From contig JADFUC010001213.1 in assembly GCA_019722365.1 (NCBI GenBank), positions 186,001 through 250,000 of the forward strand: a stretch of 64,000 nucleotides of DNA, written 5' to 3'. Below, one piece after another: positions 21,735 to 35,531 of this stretch (position 1 is its first letter; the number at the start of each line of letters is the position of its first letter). Source of the stretch: Lithospermum erythrorhizon (lineage: Eukaryota > Streptophyta > Magnoliopsida > Boraginales > Boraginaceae). The notes beneath the pieces were generated by a model that saw only the letters and a list, made by a program, of their open reading frames with translations, ran no database searches and was not told where the DNA came from. A program made the position numbers and the translations under genes.

Positions 21735-24549
21735 AAAATGTCTAATATAGGAGGAGTTTGCACAGTGGCAGAGCTTGATAGAGATAACAACTAACAAGAC
21801 GATACTCCTCGTCAATTTTGAATTTTTTTTAATCATAATATGCAATTATAAGTTAGTTCAAAAAAGTATATAAAAGTAAAAAATGAGCCCTGCTTAGTAA
21901 TATAAATTATTCGTTTATAATTGGGTTAGTATTATGTATATATTTATGAATTTTTATGTCGAATGGTCAAAGCTGGTCAAGGTCACCCAGGTCGATGATG
22001 GGCAATCTCTCCAACTCCCATGATCAACCGGTCAACATTTAAAAAAGTTAACACCGTTAGTGTATATTGATGTTAGCATTAGATCGAATTCCAGTATTAT
22101 TTAACTTCTTCAATATTGGTCCAAATTTCGTTGCTGGAGTGTTTGGTTTTTCAAATCTTGATGGTGACTGGTGTGGTTTAGAGTAACCCTCTTTAATTGG
22201 TGAAATGAGAGTCATGCATCCTTGGCCTTATCCTGCAGTCACCTCAAGTAGAAAGTGTTCTCGTATCAAACAAATAGTCCTATACTATGAAGGATGTTTA
22301 ATGACAATAGAAATAGTATTTTGGTATAATGTAGTAGTGTAGAAAATAATTAACTGAATGTTGGGGTTGGATTGGTTGTATTCAATTGTGGTAGGACATC
22401 TTAGGATTATTAGATAAGGTTTTCAAGTCTGCAAGAGTCGGTATAAGGAGTGATATAAGGAACAATAATAATTAACTAGATACTTATCGTTTTTCTTCAG
22501 CGATATGACGATTCGGAAACTTTTGTCCTCTGCCCCGAGATATAATTCAATTCCAGAATGAAATGGTATTCGATAAAACGACGACATCCTAGCCTCTTCT
22601 ACGCGATTGACTGAAATATCAGAGATAATCTCAGATTGCTTGCTGTTTGTGTTTGCCCCCTCGAATTGGGCTGAAAGATATCCCATGATTCAATTTCGTC
22701 CGCTAAATTCAAAGACAGGAACCTCAGCATCAAGCAATGATTTCAAGGCTTTCACACTTTTTGGAAACTTTTGTCCTCTAATAAACATTTAATTGTAGGC
22801 TTAATTTCATTTGATTTCCTAAACTATGGTGCGTTTTTAAGTAAGGGACTAAATTTATGGATTGTTCAAATTACTCTCTAAAGTAAAAAAAACATGTCAA
22901 ATTATCCCATATTACATTTTTAGTTAAAACGGTGGATATTTTATTTTTCACATAAGTACAAAATCAAAATTTTATTTGAATTAGATTTATGGTCAAATTT
23001 TAAAACTAAGAAATGTGTTCGTCTCTTGTTTAATTAAACAAAATAGTAAACAAGAAATCCCTCCCACCCCCACCTATGGCTATAAACCAGCAGCCTGCCC
23101 AAATACCTGGCTTCGACTCTCAAACACTAAACGAGCCTTAGGCTCGCCTGCAAAGCCTTCCATCTAAGGAGCTAATCCCTTAGCCTCAAATTTCTCTTAA
23201 ATTTGGCTCAATCAAGCTGAACCCGATTTCAGTCGATTTAACAAAAAATATTTTATTTAATCAATTAATTAACATTAAACAAGGCAAGCAAAACATTAAT
23301 TAGTAATCTAGATTTAACACTAATAAAAGAGATATTCATAACAAAATAATAATACGAAATTTAAATCACAAAAAATTATAACAAAATCTTTATAATAAAA
23401 TATCAAGATTTAATCGCAGAATTCATTTAACATTTGCTCTCTCATTGGCTAGCTCACCGAGCTAATTAGTCAAGAAGGAAAATGGCGCCATTTAAACCAA
23501 ACCGAGCTCTCGAGCCCCGACCACCCTAGCCGAAATAGCCTGGTTTAGCTCTGCTCTCATGCATAACTTTACCCTCTCCCCTGCATCATCTTCATCTTGG
23601 GCCACCTACCACCATCTCACCACACATTGGCTATACGCCCCCCTTTCCATGTTACTTCCTGATCCATTTTATTAAAATTCTCTAGAATATTGTCTTTTTT
23701 CTTCATCGTCATAATAAAAATCAATTAAAACAATGATAAGCAACCCTCATAATCTTATGAGAGGGTTAATTTATTTAATCTTTCCTTGCTCACCGATTAT
23801 GAAGGTTCTAACACTTCATCACAATTTTTATAATTGTCATAGAATGCATCATTAATCATTGAATATAATTAATACGCTCTGAACTATTTCATTTACTTGT
23901 AATTATGCATTAGTTAATACTAATTACAAACTATCTGATAAAATTACCCCTAAGCAAAATCGTCAACAATTGTTCCAAGTGCATAATCGTCATTCAAACG
24001 ACTTAGAATTCCAACAATAACTACTCAGCCATATATGTAAAAAAATATTTTATAATACTATCACTTACAATCTCACAAAAGATATTTGGTATACCAAAAT
24101 CGTCCGTGTACTAACATCCAAGTTGCACACGCAATTATCTCAAATATTATACATTTCAAGTGACATTCACTAACTACATCTCATATGTAATTTTTGGTGT
24201 TGATAAGAATCTTAACTACGTTCCTTGCCAAGATTCCCAATTCCTGATTTAAAATCACCGTTTATGAAATCAGTTTCAAAAACTAATTTGAAATGAAAAA
24301 TCTGAAGCCCAATTCCTCATTTTGGAATCGTTCAAATAATTTCATTTCTTCTCCCCTTATCCAAATAACTGTTACACATGCGATCCATTACGAGGATGAA
24401 GTTGTTCGACAACTTTAAAATTGCTATCACAATTTGTTTGATTTTAAAGGTGAGAGTTGCAATTATTTTAGAAAAAATTCAATTTTATCATATAATACAT
24501 ACTATATATCAAGCACATATATATCACATGAAATAGGAACACAAAATAA
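21735..24549. other. bHLH upstream region and intergenic DNA, no gene
   Basis: The minus-strand frame at 22423-22686 (87 aa) has a protein-like composition (QSEIISDISVNRVEEARMSS) but no known domain; it may be a TE or pseudogene scrap. A 17-base sequence, GGAAACTTTTGTCCTCT, occurs at 22515-22531 and again at 22763-22779. The segment 23050-24010 is mixed-composition repeat-like DNA. Nothing else could be named. Confidence 0.35.
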
Positions 24550-24551
24550 TA

Positions 24552-24719
24552 CTCCCTCCATCCCATTTTCAAAGGTCCATTTAATTTTAAGAAAAAATTT
24601 AATTTATCTCATAAATCAAGTTTTTCCTCTATTTTTTCTTACCAAATTTGGTAAAAAAGGAATCAATGATGGGATTTGTATAAAAGAAAAAGGTCTCTTA
24701 GATTATATGATGGAGGAAA
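24552..24719. mobile_element. Stowaway-like MITE
   Basis: A 168 bp element starting CTCCCTCCATCCC and ending with GATGGAGGAAA, which is the inverted counterpart with two changes. It is flanked by TA at 24550-24551 and 24720-24721. This is the standard Stowaway form. It has no coding capacity. Its ends match those of the bHLH intron copy only in the outer CTCCCT motif. Confidence 0.65.
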
Positions 24720-24721
24720 TA

Positions 24722-27700
24722 ATGTGAGACAAGTGATATGACCCCTTAGGAAAATAAAATCATAAACTAGTTTCTAAAAAGTAATCCAGGTCATCGCACT
24801 TCCAGCACTTACATTGCCTCACAAATTTAAGACTGTAATCTTTTTTACTCGCGGTTACAGTACCCTATATATTTTAATTAAAAAACGGCTCGAGGGAGAA
24901 TCCTGTAAAAGATAAATAAAGACAAAAAAGAAAAGGCTAAAAAAGCATTTATTAAAAGTTCATGGGACAAATTGAAAATAAATTCTTTATTTTATAAAAA
25001 CGTTAATTAGCTGTACACTTAATTGGATTAGTTAGATCAATAGGGTTAGATCACAATTATCTATAGTGTATTTTCTTTTGGTAGAGCTTTTTTTTTTCAT
25101 TAAAAATAGCAATTATAAATTACATACGTTATCAAACTATAATTAAATTCTAAATTACAATAAATTTGGTAGCCTAAGCCTCTAAAGAACAAGCCATGTT
25201 TTCCTTCAAGTTCATCAGATTAACACTATCTTCATTTGATATCGCACCAACTCCACATAATCGCTTAAAGCTGAAATCCTACGTAGCCGTATTACTAAAA
25301 GCCACGTGAAAGGGAAGACTCGAAAAGTCCCACATAAGCTCACGAAACCGAGGAAGTATGGAGAAAATACTCCTCCTGGCTGATATCACTGTATCATTGC
25401 CTATCAAGTTTATTGTGAGAACATTCAATATGTAATCTATCAGATTTTTAATTTGATTAGTTATCATTCGTATTTAACTTTCAATTGGATGCCAAGGTGT
25501 CACCCCACATTCAACAGATGACAGATTTCTACAATCTACGAACGAATATCAAATTACTTTATTAAAAAAACAAATTAAACCCACCTACTAGTAAATGGAC
25601 GCTCTTAACATGTGCTAACACATTTATACAAGAAATCAAGTTAACTTTTTTTTGGATTTATTTTAAAGTCTTTAATACATTTGATGTACAAATGTACTCT
25701 AGAATTTAAATTTACTTTTAACACAAAATAATTACAAAATACCTAACATCGAGAAATTTGGAGATTAAGATGTACTGATTTATTTACGAATTTTTACGGG
25801 ACGATCAACGTTGGTCAAATTCTGGCCGATGAGATGGTCAAGCCTCCACTAACCTAAATGCATCAACTCCATTAACATTTTCTGAAAGTTAGCATGGACC
25901 AAGACTATATCGGTGATTGCACGTTTGTTAAAATCCCTCTTAAATTGTCATATAAGTTATCATCCGTGGTCACAATCTGCTCAATTATTTTTACAAATTC
26001 CATATTGTTTGGGCCATTCAGATCAGATTAAAAAAAAATATTTATAAAATTTTAATACTTTTTTTTCAGTAAATATTTTTTATTTGTACTTTTTTTAGTT
26101 TCGCCATGGACTTTTCTATATTTAATCAATGCTCTTCCTGGTTTATGGACGGAGTTAACCCTCACAACATTAATTTAAAAAGAAAATGTTAGCCAATGTC
26201 AAGTATTATTGGGTTATTGGGGATTGCGGCTATCTTGTTTAAGTTTGATGCAAAAAACAACATAAAATCTTTTGATTTTTGCCGATGTTTCTTTTGCTCA
26301 ACAGAACTGAAAGGGTTAATTAAGATTCAACAAAGACTAACGCTTAAAAAAAAAAAGTTTAATAGACATTTCCCTCGCTTCGTACCGATCACATTCAATC
26401 AATATTTAAAAAAATCACTTACTACCTCCGTCAAATTTAAACGTTAGTTTGCAGTGATCCATTAATTTTAATGAAATTATGGTATCATTCATTGAATTAT
26501 ACCTGTGATTATAACTCTGAGGTAATTTTAAATGTAAAAAAGCATTTGCATCTTTTTAAATAAATAAAAAAAACTTCCAAGCACTTCTTCTCCAACACAC
26601 AACCACCCCCTACCCCACCCTTACCCACACCCACCACAACCCTTTATTCTCAATCCTCCCCCAACCCCCACCCCCAACAAATACATTTTACATTTTAACA
26701 ATATCCCAAAAGCTATTTCTAGGTATGATTCATTGAGTGGAGTAAATTATTGCTGATAAATTTTATTAAAACTAACCGTTCATGCAAACTAACAGAGAAT
26801 TTGATGGAGTAAATTTTGTTTGTTTTCATTTTAAACATCAGCACGATTTAATGCCGATGCGAAACTAATGATCTCATTAACTTTAAAAAAAAAACGTACT
26901 AATGTCCAATGCCATCAACTCAAACTGAAATATACTGAAAATCAAACCGGACATAGAGAGCCTTTAAATTTGTGGACCATGCTTGTATATTATTGATGGC
27001 CTTTTTCTGTTCAATGAGGGAGTGCTATGGTATTTTTGTCCTTTTTTCAAGGAAATATACAAAAGGAACATATGTTTTTATGCTAGAAGGTATTTTATTT
27101 TCATACACTTGGTACCAAAGGCGAATTCTTTTTTTATATATAATTAATTTATTTTGTATTGATCAAATAAGATACGAGTTTACATATTTAGCATGAAACG
27201 AACAAGCAGTACTAGTTCTTCATGCTTCACTATATTTAGATTCTATTTCTAGATTTCCATTATATACATTGGAAGTACAAGTACCTACACTAACAGACAT
27301 ATCACTAGTACTAATATTCCTGACTTATGAACATCCTTCAAATTATTGAAACATCCTTAATCCGTTGGGAACCACAAAATATTACAAACTTTACTACAAT
27401 CTTCATATAGTACTTTCTTCCATCCTACATCAGCCATAACATCTTTCAAGATTCTGAATACAATCTGGGAATAGAGACCATCTATTAATATGTAACATTT
27501 ATGAATATTATGATTTTGTCCAGGATTAAAATTGGATAGACTGGATAGAAGTGTGTGATATAACTATTGGATGCAACAACTCACATGATCATTTTGGTAA
27601 TTATAAACTAGTAAATGAATAAATATTGTACAAATAAAGTTGACTAATGATTTTGGCACTTTCCTACATGATAATGATATTTTAATTTTAGTATAATAAT

Positions 27701-30700
27701 TGATGCATAAAAAAAGTGAAGTATCATAATAAAAAATGAAATGTAAAAATTATTTCCCTAACAATTTTATCTAGTGATGAAGAAGGAACTACTTCAAAAG
27801 TTGAACTCTTAGGCTCACTGATATTTACAATTAGTGTGAGTGTAAAAATGGATAAAAAATCATTATAAACCAGCGAACTCTTAGGCTCACTGATAATAAT
27901 TGAGTATTCAATAAAACTAAAATTAAAATTTTAATAACATCGATAATTTGCACCATACCCCCTTTTAAACTTCTTAAAATGCTTAATTCACCAGAAATTT
28001 AAGGTGCACAATATTCCTTATAAACTTTAAAGTTGCAAATTCACACCTCTCCTCGGGTGCTGTTAACGGGAATTGTTAAAATCAACTATAATTTTGTATT
28101 TTTTTAAATGATCTAACATTATTAATAAAGCATGATATATCATTATAAAAGAATATATAAATATATAATTTTCTTTAAAAGAAAAAAAAGAAGATAGTTT
28201 TTACAACATTGAACACTAAAAGGAATTCTTGTAATTAAACATTAAAAAGAAATATAATCATTAAAAATAATTAAACATTTCATTTGATTTTATAAAGTTA
28301 AATATTGCATTCATTTCATTTAAATTATTATTTTTGGATTTAGTGTTAAGCTATTATCATGAATTATTAATTTAAATAATTATTTTAACAAATATAAAAT
28401 TGGTATACTTAGATTTTTTTATTAAATTTATAATAGTAAAAAAGTTTTCATGATCAAAATATCAACTAAAATAACTTAAGAGATTAGTATGTGTTATTTA
28501 TCATTTAATAAAGATTTTTAAAAATTAAAGACACCGCAGACTTCGCTTTCATTAGTAAGTATTACATTCTCTGCTAACTTTAACACCAAATAGAACACGG
28601 TAGAGGCCATACAAGCAACATTTAAAAGCTTTATACTATGAGTTGTCACAAGACTTTAAGCTTTTACATGCGAATAATACGCCCATTTTAAGTATGTAAG
28701 AAAGACGGGTATTAATTAATTCTTTTATACTTTATTTCATCACTTCATTGTCTTTTTACAAAATATTATATACTATATATTAAAACTAATTGATTTTATT
28801 GTAAAATCACTCATCAAAATTCAAACAAAATATACAAAGTGGGAGTTGGAGTATTTGAAAGATTAGTAATATATTTCATCTTAGCTGTGAAATAACCTTA
28901 TAAATCTTTATGGGCTCCTCCACATTTCAATCAACAAGTCATGGTACTTTAATTCTGTCCGATTTGCTGAGAAGATGAGGACTTATATTATTGGCTTCGC
29001 TAAAAAACATAATATGCTCAATTAAGATCACCCATAAGTCATTGGTGTAGGGACACTACCATTTAGTTGTAACTCCACCACCGTTAAAGAGGATCCCAAA
29101 GATTGATACGACTACTTAGTGATCTACCACCCTCCTCTTTGTATTATCTCATTAACAACGTGTGGTTATCCATTTTCACTTACCCTTTCCCATAGCCGGT
29201 TCTACAGTAAGGTGGGTAGTGCAACAGTTAATTCGACCCCACTTTTAGAGTATTGCATTCTACATCGTTATTACAGCCACCAAAGCTGGCTTTCACTACA
29301 CAACACCTAATCTCGCCCGCATTTATAACCAAACTTTGGCAGATAATTTACGCCAATTCGTATTACGACAAATAAAGAGAAATCAATAAACGGCTACGTT
29401 AATTCTACACAGAATTAATTCACCATTTGCATCCACTAATAATAATCACCTAAGACCAGAATGACTCAAGAACCCTATTCTTACCATCTAAGAATCACGT
29501 GCTAACGACTCAAATCTCTCAATTGAGTGTTTCCTCATGTATACGAAAACCTCTACTCATAAAGTTCTCCTCATACGTAACCTCTCAATCTCTCATGATT
29601 TCTCTCTATTTTGATCCTCAATTGCCAAGCTTCTAATTGCCAAAAGACTCGCCACAATACTATATATATAAAGGCTAAAAAGCATCCTAGGTCTAAAACC
29701 TAAACCGAATAGACGTGAATAATTCAATCTAAAAAGATGGGCGCGATATGTTTGATACGCATTCAATGTAATTACTCATATCACCAATATGCATCTTCTT
29801 TTGGAAGCTCATCCCATGTTAACCTATCATAAGTCATGTCAATTCTGGTAATTCTAAGACAGCGACTCCACTGTAAGCTTCTCAAATGAAGACGCGCGAA
29901 ATGGTAACAAACGCTACTGAAAGTTAATCTGGCCATGAGGTCATCTATCAACGTGACCGACCCTATGAGCCGGGCCGGGCGTAACATAGGAAACCTGGGC
30001 CAAAAGGCCTCAAAACCGCCTCAAAATAGCTGCATCCGGAGCCTCAAAATAGCCGCATCCGGAGTCTGCCGACTCGTCGACTCATCCCGATCTTCTCCCG
30101 AAATCGACTGCCCATTTTTTCTTCCCGAGGTCGAGACTTGGGTCGGGACATCCCAAGTCCCGATCCCCCTCCCGAAGTCCCCAATTTTTGCGGCTCAAAT
30201 TGTTCCGATCCTCCCCAAGTCCCCCGATCGGACTTTGATATCATTTAACTATGTTTGAAAGTAATTTTAATATTTTTAAATTTAGTTTTCATTTTATGTT
30301 AAAAAATTATTATTTAAACAATTTGAATCAGAAAATTTGAGCTAAAATTATGAGAGATATATCGTACTGGACCTCCAATATCTTGGACCTACCTTGCCCT
30401 TACCATGGTGTTATAGTTTGGTGGTATCATTTCTCAACAACGTCATCCATCAAAAGTTATCAGTATTTGAGTCTCTTTTATAGGCGGCTTATTTTGCAGG
30501 GTTCAGTTGTGGCAAAATATTTGATGGCTATGCTAGTGGAGATGAAATTAATTTCGTGAGTTCTTCAGTAGATTTGAATTTTGATTTGTTGTCCTTAATA
30601 GGTCACAGAGTAAATTTGAAGGTAACTCAAAGGGAAAAGAAAAGAAAAATACACAAATGAATTTTAATACTAGTTGAGCATAAGTTTTAGTGTGACTTCT

Positions 30701-31085
30701 TCCTGGACCTACGATATTTCACAATATACAGGTCTTGCCAATTATGAATATACATGAGTAACTAAATTATACCCCTTCATTTTAATTTACTAGCCTAAAG
30801 CATTCTTTATTAAGCAGTAATAATTAATTTTATTATTTTCAACGGTAAAATTATAAATTAAATTTAAAATAAGCATCATTAGAGACAAACCAATGATGTT
30901 AACAAATTTTAAAAGTTCAATGCAAAAGATTGCATTAAAAAAGTAAACGATCAAGTAAAAAAAAATAAGAAAATTTATCACATGATCAAGAAATAAACTA
31001 AGACTGCTCAAATAGCTTAGGATAATCTCTCACTACATTCTCGTTGGATATAAAGAGAATATTGGAAGGTCATAAAACCAAAATT
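24722..31085. other. Long AT-rich gene-free stretch
   Basis: No gene could be supported. Notable contents: a CTACCTCCGTC motif near 26422 that may be half of another MITE; a C-rich tract at 26595-26690; a 21-base direct repeat at 27803-27823 and 27875-27895; retroelement-like texture at 28950-29340; a GC-rich patch at 29940-30240 containing a tandem 23-base duplication (30019-30064). The frames at 29781-29987 and 30044-30244 (minus) and 29935-30258 (plus) lie in this patch and are of unknown meaning. Confidence 0.4.
30019..30064. repeat. Tandem 23-bp duplication in a GC-rich patch
   Basis: Two adjacent copies of a 23-base unit, CCTCAAAATAGC then TGCATCCGGAG or CGCATCCGGAG, differing at one base. 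The surrounding 300 bases are far richer in G+C than the neighbourhood and are full of TCCCGA and CCGATC words. Nothing here looks coding. Confidence 0.7.
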
Positions 31086-31687
31086 TGTTGAGTTGAAGGC
31101 ATTTTCATGTTTCAGAGATTTATGATCGGTATTCCATCGGTACCTGGTTTGGTCTCTGGACGATGTCTCTACTAATGACCGGAGCCGGTCTCAGATGTGA
31201 GCTCATCGAGAGGCCATCGAGAGGTCATCGAGATCGGCTATCGCAGACTGCGGTCAATTTAAAAGCATTTGCCCAAGGAAGATAAAGAGGCCAGTCACAA
31301 CTTTCTTTCAGATCCAAAAATTTTCCAATTTCTCTCTCTAAATTCATTTTGTTCAAATTCAATAGAAGTCGTTTCTCTACTTGATTTCAGATTATCTCAG
31401 ATATAAGTTTAAGCCAAATCTGTGAGTCATAGATTGGCTATCGGTAATACTAAATTATAGCATTACTCAATCGAGTGTTTCAGACGATGGTGACTAACAA
31501 TCTTCGCAGTTTCTAAGCACTCTCAACAAAGAACAGTGACCGACTGGCGGGGAACCCGTATAAAGATCCTGGGCAAGTATTTACTTTCAGATTTTCAATT
31601 ATTGTCTGCTTCGGCCATATTTGCATATTAATTGCAGGCCGCCATTGATATATCTGCTAGCTATATCTCGCTGCATTATCCTAACAC
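31086..31687 (+). repeat. 5' LTR of copia element A
   Basis: Aligns by eye, with many changes, to 35532-36118 and to 61535-62114. Shared blocks include AAGGCATTTTCA, GAGAGGCCATCGAGAG, CACAACTTTCTTT, TACTAAATTATA, TTACTCAATYG, GGGGAACCCGTATAAAGATC and TTTCAATTATTGTCTGCT. It begins near TGTTGAG at 31086. The 3' edge is set by comparison with the related LTR and is uncertain by some tens of bases; a clean PBS is not visible here. Confidence 0.75.
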
Positions 31688-34600
31688 CTAGACGAGTTTC
31701 ATTGAAATGAGTCTAGATATATATTAACCGAAATTCTAATGGCAAACACGGGCGAGTACGATACGTCAGAGATAAATTCATGGGGTTACTTCGCCCATCG
31801 AAGACGAACATTGGAGGATTATTTAGAATGGGCAAGCCTTCATAAGCCTTTAGGCGGTAGTTCGCAAATATGGCATTGAAGATGAACGAGCCTAGCAGAC
31901 AAAGTTTCGCATAAATGGCATCTGCTTGTCTAGAAACGCTATTGCCAACGTAGGGCGAGACCAATGACAGCGGTTTGATGGATAGCTGGGTTATACGGTA
32001 AACCATCCGCCAACAAGGTACGGTCGATGAAGCAAATCGTTTACTTGCGATAAATAACGAATACTCCATTGCTAGGCACCTTAACGATTTCACAATGATA
32101 AATCACCTCTGTCTACCGCTGAGGTTAACTTCGAGGATGAATTATATATTTGATACTATCGGGTATCTTTATAGTCGGAGCCTATGAGGGTCACGCGAGT
32201 AATCTCACTGAATGAAGCTAAATTAAGGCGGTCAAGAAGCTGTCCGTCCAAGCCTAAGAACGATTGAACAGCGCTCGCGATTGAATGTATACAGAAAGGG
32301 ACCATGAAGCGACAAGAATAAATGGAGGTCAAAGTCAAGAGGGAAAGAGTAAGTCTGTCGAGATGACTTGATGGCAAGACCGTCACATCGTCATAAGAAT
32401 GCAAGCATCCGGTAGTCAGAGTATAAACAAGAGCGATGCCAATGTTGTCGATGACTACGGATGCTCTACTCTTTGTCCGCTGATTGCTCGATAAATTCTG
32501 GATTCTTGATTCAGAGTTATCGCTTGCTACTACACCCACTCTGTGGATATAAATGCTGGAATTATATGGTCGAGATTACGGGTTGGCCTCATCTTGCTAA
32601 CGTGAGCCAAGACAAGGTACGGGAGATGGAACTCAAACCGCTGAACGGTTCTACCCGAGATCGATCAAAGCGAGGCATGCACCGGCCGCGCATTTGGATT
32701 GGCTGGCCACCGGACGAGGATGGTTACCGAACTACGCTAGTAGAAGGCACCAGAAGCGCAGCTCGAGGTGCAACGATCAGAGTCTCGAGGTTCAAAGATA
32801 GGTACTTTGTACTCATCGAGTTCTCAAAATGACTATAGCCGCCATTGATAGTTCCGTATGCTGCTGCACAAATCAGTCAGCTGGCTACGAATGAAATAAA
32901 TGCTTGTTTCAAATACACCGAGCTCAAATCGTTGATCATCATATCCGTAGAGTCATGCCTCTGGGAAGCATAAGAAAGTCGCTTTTATTAAAACTTATAA
33001 TAGCTCTAAATCCGGTAGCTCGAAAGGTTCACATGCATGTTTCAAATCGCACCGTTGGTTCATGGGAGGTTCATCAGATATGTAACCTTCATTGACGATG
33101 TGTTTATTTCCTCAAAATAAATCCGGCAGGCTGTCTTCAAGAAATGGAGAGAAAGCAGCGGTCAGAATGGTGACGGGTCGAAAGCAGTTTCGCTTTCAGA
33201 TCCGGCTAAATGGGGGCGTAATACAAAGATATGGGATTTCAAACAATATTATGTCGAGAATGGAATAGCATGCGTAATTCATTCGAACACCCCAATAGAA
33301 CGGAATACCAGATGAACAGATTTAATGAACGCAGCAAGTACGAGGTTACACTACGTTTACCTCAAACGCTCAGAGGACGCAATCACCGTACTTCACGCTT
33401 CTTGATAAAACAACAGTAGACCTTCAGCCTTTGAATTTCGACCCCCGAAGAGAAGTGGAGTTCTAAGTAGTTAAAAATTATTCTTTCCTCAAAAGTATTT
33501 ATTGTTTAGCTGATGTTTATAGTTGATGTGAAATGCTAGAAATAAGCTTGAAGCTAACCTAACATTTGCTATTTTATTGGTTACGGCGACGCTGGTACGG
33601 GCGCTGTGTTCTATGATTTGAAGAACCTAAGATCATCGGGAAGCAAAAGTTAGTGGTCTTCAATGAACATGCAGAGACACACAAAAGTGTTGTGTGAGGA
33701 GCAGAAAGGGAAGGAGAAGTCACAACCGAAATACCGAGGAAGTCAATGCAGAGTAAGGAGCATGACTCGTTCCTTCCAAATGGCATGTCTTAGATCACCT
33801 CAAGCCTCAAGATCAACTCAAGATCCTTTGTCGATATGCCACCTTTGTAGAAGAGATGGTTCGATGGAGTCGAGACAACAAAGTCTCATGATAAATATTT
33901 CAGCAAGGATCAACCGGGAAGAGATTGTCCCTCGATAAAGGATCAGCATTGTAGACACTGCATAAGTATCCGTGTCGAAAACCAACTCAGAGTAGAAAGA
34001 AGCCCTCCCTCTCGCTAACTTTCCGTTAACTGACAGAGGCGAGCCTCGTTAGTTATGTCACAAAGACAAACGTGACGTGTCGATCGTCAGAGCCAATACT
34101 TAAAAGAGGAGATGGAGCCATTATTTGATAAACATGACGGGAGCTGTAAACACCGCCAGAAGCCGTAGAAGAATATTGTAGAATAAAATGGGTCTACCGA
34201 ATCAAGTGAGGAATAGGATGGAAGCAACGCTATAAAGTTTCCTCGCTTCGTTGTCAAGGAATTCCAACAGTAGGAAGCTGAATCACTACACCGAAATATT
34301 CTCAACCGTAGTCAAGTCAGACAATCGTAACTGCCTGGGATCAGTGGGGGCTTGCAGATGATCCGCACTTCATCGATGAACAAAACCGCGCTTCTACATG
34401 GCGATCTGGGATGAAGAAAGAACATTTAAGCAACCTCAAGGCTTCGAGGTTGGTGGAAAGTTAAGATTTGGTCCTAAACTCGGTAAGTTGTACCAGACGG
34501 CTCTCAAACACGCCCGAGGCAAATGGGAATATTACCTTGATAACTTTATCAAAAGGTTGAAGCTCAGAAGTCATGGTAATCGACCATTGTCAAGTACATG

Positions 34601-35531
34601 CGAAAGCTTCAAAGATTACGTTATCTTACTTTTATGTCAATGATACGTCATCATGTTCGATTACAAAAAGCGTATACAAGCCAAGAAAGAGTCATTGCTG
34701 GATTACAATGGCGACCCAGCAAGCCGGGCAAATTGGGACGCAGACAATCGTAGATCGGGATTCTCTCGAGATCGACAATGTTAAGAATACCGCTAAGCGT
34801 AATCGTCGTATTCAACACGCTGACGCAGTTCGTAGTTAATTCTCATTTCATTTTCAATTATCGCATAACATTCACCTCGAGACCGCATGACGGTGAGTAT
34901 ACGGATAAAAAGCGCCTTACGCTCGCTAGCAGGAAGTCTTATAAACATTAGCCGGGCGGATTTTGAGATACCCGAACAAGGCTCAATCCTTTATGTTTCC
35001 GTGAAATCTAGTACTGGGTTAGCTGGATATGTGTACGCCGATAACGGGCGATGCCGATGGCGGTGTTTTACTATCGGATATTTATTCACGTCAGTACCGC
35101 TATTAGTCGGAGATCGGTTGCAACCACAAGAGTAATCGCCTAGCGTAGGCGTAGTATTGCCAAGGCGGCTGCTCGCTAAGCGAGATGATTTGGTCGCGTA
35201 ATTTCAAAGAATCAATTCGGCATTTGATGTAACACTGCATCGCGATTGTCGAGCGATTTATCTGGCTAAAAATCCCTTGTTTCATGCTAGGACCAAGCAC
35301 ATAGGACCGAGGTACCATTTCATACGTTCTGTATCGGTAACGTGGGTCCTCAAGTCGACAAGATTCTAGGAGATCGGAATCCGGCCGATATGTTTACAAA
35401 AGTTGTAAACAAGTATAAGCTCAAGTTGTGTTCGACTGCTTAACCTTCGGAGCAAGTAGCCTCGGCTGGGGTGTTGTTGTGGAATTGGAGGTCTTGAAGA
35501 CTGGTGATTTGAAAAGGCTTCAAGTGGGAGA

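Noticed and set aside
26420..26460. A third Stowaway MITE
   Set aside because: Only one end (CTACCTCCGTC) is visible; no convincing inverted partner with a TA duplication was found.
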